In this document: piece by piece, positions 55,641 through 64,000 of the stretch | Layout of the letters: each line of letters starts with the position of its first letter | How positions within the stretch are numbered: position 1 is the stretch's first letter | Assembly (NCBI GenBank): GCA_963693315.1 | Contig: OY856187.1 | Location: 117,655,166 to 117,719,165 of the forward strand | Source of the DNA: Diogma glabrata | Taxonomy: Eukaryota > Arthropoda > Insecta > Diptera > Cylindrotomidae | DNA: 64,000 nucleotides | Reading direction: 5' to 3' | The notes under the pieces: generated by a model | Told to the model about the DNA's origin: nothing | What the model saw: only the letters and a program-made list of their open reading frames with translations | Databases searched by the model: none | Translations under genes and position numbers: made by a program

Positions 55641-58500
55641 AAAAACTGTAAGCTATTGGTGTTTTCGTGATTCCAAATTGTGAAAAAGATCTTTGTTGAT
55701 CTTTTGGTTGAGTGTTAAGTTCATTGTCGGTGAGCCAGTTTCATTGCGGGAGAGGCACTTCTGAATGTGAACTCTAGTTATCAGAAGATTTTTGCTGATT
55801 TATAATATTTTAATATCATCAACTTTGGAAACTACTTTTACTTTCGCCGGAGGAGGTTAAGATTTCTTGATACATAGAAATTAATCATTATAGGAGACAG
55901 AACTCTTATTATTACTATTTTACCTATTAGTATTTTGACTTTATGTTGTTTAACTCAACATATGTTTACCCCGAAATTAGTTGTTTTAGTGCTATTTTTT
56001 ATCATTTAAGGTAATGTAAGGAAAATAAATTTAGCAGCAGTTAAATATAACTGACATTATCATTTTCACCGGCAAAATCTTAAGCCATCAGATGTGTGAG
56101 GATTTGCCCGCATTTTTTATTCAAACCTCTATGTACCACATATGTGACAGCCTGGATGATAAAGGTAGTGCTGCGTTCTTTATTGAAATCATTTTGCAGG
56201 TAAGAGATGAGTTTTCAGTGTCTAAATTGAGAGGTACTCACATAGTTTAACAATCGGTAACCGTAGTAAAAATTGTCCTTCCATTTGTGTGCGAACGTCA
56301 TTTAGTCGTTATATTGTTTTATTGGTTGTACAGGAGTGGCAAGATTCTATATAATTTGACACAGGCCATTTCATAGCAACGTTGAATTTGACTGATGCCA
56401 CACTATTGCTAACGATATTTTTGTAAACTGAACTGTAACAAAAACATATTTAAAACAGAGTATGAAGAGTACTGCCATACTCTGTATAACCGTCATATTC
56501 TGCATATTCAATCATTTTAAATGTTACCACACAGACAACGCTTAATTAATGAGAACAGTACTCCATCCATATTCGCTGTAAGATAAAACATTCATTCAAT
56601 CTGGAAACATTTACAAAAAGGGATGTAATCATTGAACTTTTTTAATAACTAAATTGAAAAATATATAAAAGGAAATACCGGATTCTCCATCAAACGATTT
56701 TATTAAACAACTTTCACCAAAACTCATTACATACATTAAAAATAAACAAATAACAACTTCAGTATACCACAATTAAACAACACATAATTTAATTTTAAAT
56801 AATAAAAATTATCGTCGATTTCGATATAAATTTTGACGATTTTGATAAATCTTAATTGATAATTGACTTGATAATTAATCTAATAATGAATCTAATAATT
56901 GATTCCATTGAACGATATTTTATTAGCGAGATGTTTTATTATAGCGATAATTTTCTATCTTTGTTTCTTTTTCTATACACATTGGTCACCCTAACATCCA
57001 CTGATTGATAAGAATTTCCATAACATGATCTCAAAATACAGATCCAGTGGAATGAGAAAAAAGGAAAAATCATAAAAACAACATCTTTTCAACATCATTC
57101 AAATAAAAAAAATCAATATACATATCAAACGAAAAGCGAAGGCTATATTAGCTGCGTTTTTTTCATTCGGGTCAAGATCAAGGTTTGAAGAAAACGATGT
57201 GGGTCACACAAAGAAAAAAAATATTATATGTTTACTAAATTGTTGGCAAAATTGAGTTTTAGAATTGCGAATATAAAATGTCAAAGCAGCATTTCGATAA
57301 ATGTCAGATCAGTTAAGTTTATGAAGAATTATATTTTATTGTTTTGCTTTAAATAATTAATAATTAAATAAAATAATTAATAATTAAATAAAATAATTAA
57401 TAAGATATCGTAAACGTGCAACCTTTCAAAAATATGGATTTTACATAGGAGGTTTGTATGTATTACTTTAAAGTTAATTTTAAACAAATTTGATTGAAAT
57501 CATATTGAAAAAATTCATATTAAAATTGATTTTAAATAAATTTTAATGAAGTAACTTGGTAGTTCTTTCATTTTGAATAAATTTCCTTTGACATTTATAA
57601 GTTTTAAAATGATAATACCAACCTTATAAAATCAAAACCTACGTTTTCGCCATCTCTTGAAATTTCATATAACCAAAATATTTCAGATCATTGATCTAGA
57701 CCCAAATAAATATCTGGGTTATGTTGTTGTTGTTTTTACATGAAAAAATTAGATTTGATCTAGACCTTGACTCTGACCCAAATAAAAAAATGGCAGCTAA
57801 TTTCACATTTAATAAATTCATTTACATTGGATAATTTGATGAAAATTTCATATTCTCTCTTTGATATGATATTTGTATGACCTAATTCCGACAAAAGTAG
57901 CTCAACGAATGACTTGTAGATATCCAAAAGATAACGTTGATTGAAATATTTACAACAAGAGAACTAATGCTTGGGAGATTTTTAAGCATGTTCACTTCAA
58001 AAACATAGTCATTTAAAGCATATTTGATATCATTTCGACAACAAACAGCAATAAGAGAAGATTTAAACGTCCAAAAGTTTGAAATCGTTCTAGGCTATCT
58101 ATATTCATTTAACTCATAGTTTTACACTACAAAATCACTGTGAGTTTCGTTGTTATTTAAAGAAATTAATTTGCATACTGAAAACAAAGCCAAAGCGATA
58201 TATCAATTCTTCATTTCTAGAATATTATCACAAACAAAATTTGAATAAATAAAGTGTCTTCTTTTCTCTGTCTAAAAATTGGTAATATTATTTTGCTCAA
58301 CAAAACCTTCTAAACTTATAACAACCCGAGTTCGACTAATATCAAAACTTTATAGCATACATTCTTATCGATGTTTTGATTTAGTAAGTTAAATTCCTTT
58401 TGAATAAAACAAAATCAAAATATTCATAACCACGTTATCAATTAAAGTTTTTATTTTTACAAATTCATTGAATAAATAAAAACAAAATTATATCTTATAT
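55641..58500. other. AT-rich intronic sequence, nothing recognised
   Basis: A simple tandem run of TAATTAATAATTAAATAAAA units lies at 57350-57405. Otherwise no gene, structured repeat or element was seen. Confidence 0.5.
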
Positions 58501-58745
58501 CTATATAAATAAAAATGTAAATGTTCGTTTGTTTAAAATAGGTTATCTCGGAAAGTACTGGATCGATTCTTTTGAAATTTGGACACAATGTTGTATTCAG
58601 GAAGGCTTTTATATAGTTTTTTTAGCCCTCATGCTCCATATAGGAGCAGGTGACAGCTTAGGCTGTCAACAAGTACAAGTGTCCCTCACCTGTATTAATC
58701 TCAATTCAATTCATTTTATGGTCGAGTTTCACTTGAAGATTTAAT
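58500..58745 (+). repeat. Dispersed-repeat-like sequence (GGTTATCTCGG type)
   Basis: TATAAATAAAAATGTAAATG, GTTCGTTTG and GGTTATCTCGGAAAGTACTG, then GAAATTTGGACACAATG, is the kind of sequence often seen at insect transposon ends. Weak relatives in the window are at 15965 (TTATCTCGTGAACC) and 36286 (GGTTATCTCGTAAAC). No family can be assigned. Confidence 0.35.
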
Positions 58746-59469
58746 TAAATCGTTTAGTTTTGTATGGGTGATCTCCTATACAAAATAATACAATAACGCC
58801 AAAAATAATATAGAACCACGTATAGTAATAGTATAGTATAGTGATCACCCATATATTGTTAGAGTCTAAAGATGGCCAACCTTCGTTACACGTGGAGCCG
58901 GATTTCAATAAATTCTCGTTACGAGAGCCAACAAAAAAATAAAATATCAAAGTTGTTATGGAATTTTTATTTCCTTGCAAGTTGCATACACCGTCTTCAA
59001 GCAAATACTTTAATTATGAATACATGCATATATTTAAATTTTGTAACATGGCACTGACAGCTATTGATTGCTGGTAGATGGCATGAGTGTTTGTATCTTG
59101 TTTGAAATCGGGTTCATAGTTCGTTAGCGCGGTACGACGCTTGTAAGTTGTGAACGGTGTTATTTGTAAGTTGTGAACGTTGCTTTGATGTTATAAATTT
59201 CATTGTTGGAAAAAGTGATTCACAACAATGTTAATGATGTGCCGAATATGGACAATAATCTGCAAGCAGCTTTTTTCAAATTGGGGCACGTTGATTGAGA
59301 CAGTCGTTTCCAAAACTACAGATTGATGTTGATTGGTTGGTGGTGCATTTTAAGCATGTGCGCCTGAGTTTCTAATAATTCCATTTCTCCTGTGGAACTT
59401 TTATTCAAAATATAATAAGGAATTGATAATCCATCGTTAATAATCTTTGCTTCTAAAAACGGACAACTT

Positions 59470-60600
59470 AATTATAAGAGATGAAAGGTCGATGTGTTCG
59501 ATATCTGTATCGGCAGTGTGTAAAAAAATCATTAAGCGTGTCAAAAAAAAATTCATACTTTTGGCTTAAAAACCTTCAATTTAAGTAATAATGAGAAATG
59601 TTGATGGTCGGGATTGGCATGTGAGAACAGAAGCTTGATTATTGAACTATAAGTGTGTCAAAAAAATAACGTCAAGTGTGTCAAAAGAATGATTTTCATT
59701 TATTTTTTTTGCCCAATTTTTTTGAGAAACATAAAATGGGAAACATTTTCGATTAGAAACGTTTGTCAAATAAAATTAATTATTTGTATGACAAAAAAAA
59801 CGGTTTTTTAATTGAATCAACTTAACATATCATCTTGCTAGATTTAATCTTGATTGATTGAATCATCTTGGAAAAAGTTTGAATTTTGATTTTGTAATAA
59901 TTTTTGCAATATTTTTAGAATTTTGAAAAAAGTTTCAATCCTTGGTTTTGTAATAATTATTACAACCCACTAGCTTTAATTACTTTTTAACGTTAATTAC
60001 TTTAAGATCCATAGTTTTGTTTTTGTATATAAATAGTCATTGATGTTCAGTTTAGTTTAGTTTAGAAAACAATTAACCCAAGAAGAAGGTCTCTTAGAGA
60101 CAGAAAATATTTGGTGTTACAATAAAAAGTTTTTGAAGTGAAAAAAGACGTTGTTTTACTCTGTATTATTACAATATTTAAAAAATTTTCAAAAAAAAGT
60201 TTAAATTATTAGAATATTTGTGGAATTTTTGATTTTATAATATTTTCTTGAATATTTTAGGAATTTTGAAGAAAGTAGCAATTTTTGATTTTTTTATAGT
60301 TTTTGGAATCTTGGAAAAAGTTTGAATTTTTGATTTTGTTTATTGTTATAATTTTTTGAAATCAATTCAATCAGACCCCTTTTATTTGAAAAAAAATTAA
60401 ATTATTTATCATCTTGTCACTATAAACTATGTTAATCTATGATCTGTTATAATTTTCCGGTAACGTACTGACGTTTCCCACAACTAAAAACAAGTACTCA
60501 TAAAAGCCTTTTGGCGAAAACTATATAAAAATCCTTAACCCAGACCAAAGTTTTGATATTTCAGAGCTTTGAGATGTCAGCCCCTTCATATTTTAATGGT
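59470..60600 (+). repeat. Dispersed repeat with internal minisatellite, copy 2
   Basis: The head (GATGTGTTCGATATCTGTAT, AGTGTGTCAAAA words), a shorter TTTTGAAAAA minisatellite and the tail (AATTTTCCGGTAACGTACTG, ATCCTTAACCCAGACC) follow the same order as at 32.4-34.1 kb. An LTR-like insertion divides the minisatellite. Confidence 0.8.
59949..60173 (+). mobile_element. Candidate solo LTR
   Basis: It starts TGTAATAATTATTACAACCC and ends GTATTATTACA, so TGTAATAA/TTATTACA forms an 8-base terminal inversion. TCTTAGAGACAGAAAATAT recurs at 9736 near the end of the first gypsy element. It interrupts the minisatellite of the surrounding repeat. No target duplication was found. Confidence 0.6.
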
Positions 60601-60884
60601 TAATTTCGCTTCGTTTTCTATCATCAATTTTAGAGAGTTTAATTTCAAGACGAAGAAAGTGGTTTAACATTTTTGTAGTTAAATAGTGTTAAAAAGCTAA
60701 ATTTGTTTAATAAAACTCAGAATCGTTTGAATAAGATCAGTAACAACTTTATCTTTTCCTTGTAATGCTAGGTTGGGAACTGCAGATTCTCCATTATATC
60801 AGTTAAGAATACACAGTCATTAATCCATTGATCTTCCTTTAATTCCGGATACCGTTTTTCTTTGAAAAACGTTTATCATATATA

Positions 60885-60990
60885 CCGTTTATCATATATA
60901 GTCGTTTGGCACCAACATTTTTCCGAAATTCCGAGATGAGGCACATTGCAATAGGTAGATTTTTATATGAAATCTACCTAAAATTACATA
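60885..60990 (-). repeat. Inverted copy of the 29.2/29.8 kb repeat head
   Basis: On the minus strand this reads AGGTAGATTTCATATAAAAA, TCTACCTATTGCAATG, CATCTCGGAATTTCGG and ACGACTATA, as at 29181 and 29828. Confidence 0.88.
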
Positions 60991-62040
60991 TTTTTTTTTA
61001 TTTTCAAGAGCAAAGAAAAAAATAAACACGGTATCGACGTGTGATAAGAATAAACAAAACATTGGAGAATATATGAATGTGAGATAGAGAATCGGGTTAT
61101 CAGTTTTATTATTGACTATAGTGGCAATACAAATTAATACATTTTTAAATACTAATATGCCATATTTTAAGTTTTTGTTTATTTGTTATTCTTTTCATTT
61201 GATGATAGATTCTACTTATATATCTTTTAGTTTTTTATTAATATTTTTTATGAAAATAAAAATCGTAAAACAATAACGCCCACTGTGGATAGTATGAAAG
61301 GACATATGTATTTTTAAACAAAATGCTCTATATACATATGATAAATAGTAATCTTAATTGTTTGTTTGAATTTGATGCTATTTAAAACATCTGCAAATTT
61401 ATTAAAGTTAAAAGTCGCTTAAAAATTGATTTCAACTACATATTAACTTTTAACATTAAATTAATGCACATGGGCAATGAACTGTTTAAACAGTAGGTAT
61501 AATGGTAGTCATACATCAGATTTGTTCACTATCCAAACTTTACCAGTTGTGTTTTACCAGAAGATGTGAAATAAATATTATATAAAGTCAATCGTAATGA
61601 ACATCAAGGTGAGTCACTATAATCTTAAAACCCATTAACCTCAAAACCCGTCTATTCTACATGTTAGGAACGGCTTAGAGTCGACGTGTGTCCTGAAAAA
61701 ACGCTAAATATATAAGCATGTAAAATGGATGTTCTGAAACCCGCATGATCTTACCAAGCATCAATTTGTAACTTAATTACGAAAAAAATTGAGCGATGGA
61801 CTCATTTTTCCGAGCCTCAAATAAAGATTGCTAAAGTAATTCACATATTTTTGTTTTTAAATTTTTTTTATACAGTTTTTTTTAAATCTTATTTTTGCTT
61901 TTACATAAAATTTTGAAACGGCTGACCTGGAGCCAGGTTTACTTGTTGGACTTATCTGAATAGCAGTGCGAACAGTTTCACTTTAAAAACAAACCTGATT
62001 ATTTTTCAGGTCGAAGTATGTTGCGGCGCTATGTTTATAA
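60991..62040. other. AT-rich intronic sequence, nothing recognised
   Basis: No coding relic, repeat arms or RNA-like structure was seen. Confidence 0.5.
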
Positions 62041-62700
62041 GAATTGAATCGGTCATTTCAAAAACCTCTTAAGTCACATTTTTTTCCAATATGCTTTTTT
62101 TGCAGAAAATGGTTCCTTTAAAGGTAGATGCGTATTCTGGGTAAAAACCACGTAAGTCGATAGCGATAGCATTCCTGCATTCCTGCGTAGGACGAGAGGA
62201 ACCGCAGGTACGGACCCATGACACTCGTCCTCTTTTCGAGGATTCGTTTTATATATGAATTATATATGAATTATATACGTATTATATATGAATTAACTCA
62301 TAATTAAGAATGATGGAGAATATGACTGTACCATAAAGATATTAAAACATGACAAATTAATACATGTAAAATGTTAATAACATTATTTTTAAATGTAATT
62401 CTCAATAATAAGCAATAAAAAATATGATTACTACGATTTTTTTGGTTAAATTTTATACCACTAACCCGATTTCTCGCTAAAACAACATAAGTCAAGAACT
62501 GTTTTTCAGGTTTTTTTCATTATTTCTGTTGATAAATTGTAAAGGTTATTCGCTATTTTAATTTTTTACCACTCAAATACTAAATTAAACATAAAAAAGT
62601 CCTTTAAAACTCATTTATTTGTGTATGAAACAGTTTTTATTGATTTCTGAAAAATTCTAATTGAGTGACTTATGAGGTTTTTGAAATGACCGATTCAATT
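62041..62700. mobile_element. Non-autonomous element with ~37-base terminal inverted repeats
   Basis: AATTGAATCGGTCATTTCAA, then AAACCTCTTAAGTCAC at the left is mirrored by GTGACTTATGAGGTTTTTGA and AATGACCGATTCAATT at the right with one or two differences. The 660-base body encodes nothing and no target duplication is clear. Confidence 0.85.
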
Positions 62701-63204
62701 ACAATACAGATCACAACAACACATCATAAATATTTATGATGCAAGGGCATGAAATAACTCGTTTTCCTTAAGCTGAGATTTTTTAATTGAGGGCTTGTCG
62801 ATTACTTGTTGCTCTTGTCTAGAAGTTGTATTGCGTTTCTAGTGTCTATGACACATTCTTTTTGTCATAATAATTTTAACAAGATTTAATTCAATTATTA
62901 GGAAATTCAGTTACTCAATAGTCAAGGCAAAGAATTTCACTAAATCACTTTCATTAATGTAAAGAAATCCAAGCCACTAAAGCAAAAACGTTTTATGTAC
63001 GAAAATACTTATTTTTTATACCAAATAAAAGTCTATCATATTCTCATAGGAAATATAAAATTCCATAAAAAAACTATTATCGCATATCAAACCGCTGGTT
63101 GGTTAACAAAACAATTTTTTTTTAACCAATCACGAAAAGTAATAAAAATTTATACATAAATGTTAAAAGAAAAATACATACAATAAAAATTTCTAATCAC
63201 TTAC

Positions 63205-63348
63205 CGCAATGTAATGCATTAGAGCATCATTTTTTGTATGTTGTGCAATCATTGTCCAATCAATTGTGTTAACATAACACAACTTTGGATTTTTTTCGAT
63301 ACGTACAGCTCCTCTTCCAATATAGGTTAAGGAATGAAGTCCAAGTTC
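63205..63348 (-). CDS. InR: Insulin receptor, second exon of the L1 domain in this window
   Basis: Acceptor TTTATTCCAG precedes 63348; donor GTAAGT follows 63205. Exactly 48 codons in phase 0: [48 protein letters not shown]. It matches the vertebrate [20 protein letters not shown] and ELCYLATIDW, the last turns of the L1 beta-helix, where the exposed face contacts insulin. The next exon in the transcript is at 5419, across the giant intron; the phase-0 join leads directly into the NECRTCPG sequence expected next. The intron before it is only 59 bases. Confidence 0.96.
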
Positions 63349-63407
63349 CTGGAATAAACGAATTTGGTTAGAATTACCTATGCATATTTAAGGCAAACTT
63401 TACTTAC

Positions 63408-63694
63408 CTTAATATCTCCAAGTTCATAAGCTAAAAGAGCGTAGTTATGGAATAACTTATTTCCTCTGATAACCGTTAAATTGGGAAATAGTTTACCCAA
63501 CGTTGTTAATCCATTTACACGAAATATCATTAGGTAATCAGTAATTTCCGTTAGAAGAGGAAAAGAGTAGTTTGCATAATCCGCTTCTATAAATCTTTCC
63601 ATTAACAAAATTTGTACAAATCCTTCAACCACCCGACATCCTTCTAATTTGTTAAAATCATCTGGTTTGTTACGTATATCCATACTTTGACACA
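63408..63694 (-). CDS. InR: Insulin receptor, first L1 domain exon in this window
   Basis: Acceptor TAATTTACAG precedes 63694; donor GTAAGT follows 63408. The product is (V)CQSMDIRNKPDDFNKLEGCR, VVEGFVQILLMERFIEADYA, NYSFPLLTEITDYLMIFRVN, GLTTLGKLFPNLTVIRGNKL, FHNYALLAYELGDIK. The start matches CPGMDIRN, the first residues of the mature vertebrate receptor, so the signal peptide lies further right, beyond the window. FPNLTVIRG is a hallmark of receptor L domains in the insulin/EGF receptor family. The 287-base exon begins after the first base of a codon and ends in phase 0. The reading frame is intact. Confidence 0.96.
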
Positions 63695-64000
63695 CTGTAA
63701 ATTAAAAATTTAATAGTTAGTAAGTGAGAAATGGAGAACCTGTTGTAAAAATTAAAAATAACTATAAAATTTAGTTCATTAAACTACATATATTCAGAAG
63801 AAAAATGTGGTAAATCAATCAAAAAAACGCTTAAACGAAGCATTTCCGGTTGGTTATTTTTTGTTATATGACTCAACTCAACCAAATTTTATATTTCGGT
63901 TGGGTTGTTTTTTTACATATTTCACGCAAAATCATCGATTGTAAAATATTAAAAATTAATAATGATTAACTTACTGTTGTTTTCAAAATATTGTTCAGTT
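63695..64000 (-). other. Insulin receptor intron upstream of the L1 exon (partial)
   Basis: The acceptor is at 63696-63695. No other exon is visible to the window edge; the signal-peptide exon lies outside. Confidence 0.8.

Larger units (their letters stand above)
5420..63204 (-). other. Giant insulin receptor intron (57,785 bases)
   Basis: It is bounded by donor GCG|GTAAGT at 63204 and acceptor TTTCTTTCAG at 5420, both canonical. It separates the end of L1 from the cysteine-rich region. All other InR introns that are complete here are 56 to 64 bases. I found no host exon inside; nearly every recognisable feature is a decayed mobile element or repeat in either orientation. Confidence 0.9.

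Noticed and set aside
58529..58744. A small gene at 58.5 kb
   Set aside because: The sequence is of a dispersed-repeat type (GGTTATCTCGG...GAAATTTGG) and the frame has no family features.

Overview
The window is a piece of an insect nuclear genome, strongly AT-rich by eye. Its only host gene is an insulin receptor (InR) on the minus strand. Small introns of 56 to 64 bases and the form of the receptor suggest a dipteran, perhaps a midge or gnat; the order is an inference and the species cannot be named. Seven consecutive InR exons are present. Two lie at the right edge (63694-63408 and 63348-63205, the first ligand-binding L domain). Five lie at the left end (5419-5278, 5213-4848, 4791-4134, 4074-3734, 3672-3483: Cys-rich region, L2, fibronectin III and alpha-chain C-terminal region). 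All splice phases join without a stop. The signal peptide and all exons from the furin site through the kinase lie outside the window.

Between the two exon blocks is one intron of 57,785 bases (63204 down to 5420), which I read as a transposon graveyard. From low to high coordinate it holds: a decayed Ty3/gypsy element (5830-9740); a long-TIR DNA transposon with a broken DDD-type transposase (9835-12756); a foldback hairpin and the first of three transposons with arrays of short palindromes (15232, 25139, 44487); a ~290-base tandem array split by a hAT element that carries an 88-base hAT MITE (16385-19080); a second hAT deletion derivative with exact 8-base target duplications (23039-24134); direct repeats around an (AT)n tract (29-30 kb); a dispersed repeat with an internal minisatellite (32.4-34.1 kb and again 59.5-60.6 kb); a gypsy gag-protease remnant with its LTR (36.4-38.1 kb); a four-deep nest inside a hAT element (38596-41989); several TIR/foldback MITEs (43, 46-47, 62 kb); a second gypsy element split by a long-TIR element that itself carries a duplicated tRNA-derived SINE (49.1-53.1 kb); five related LTR pieces; and an RTE-like non-LTR remnant (54.6-55.6 kb).

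Bases 1-3482 belong to the next InR intron downstream. They hold a Penelope-like GIY-YIG fragment abutting a 5'-truncated non-LTR retrotransposon, and two MITEs. Nothing here looks like an intact autonomous mobile element. The most interesting items are the transposon family whose core is conserved while its palindromic motif differs between copies, the long-TIR element with the DDD-type transposase, and the long-TIR element that preserves the same short peptide in two copies.
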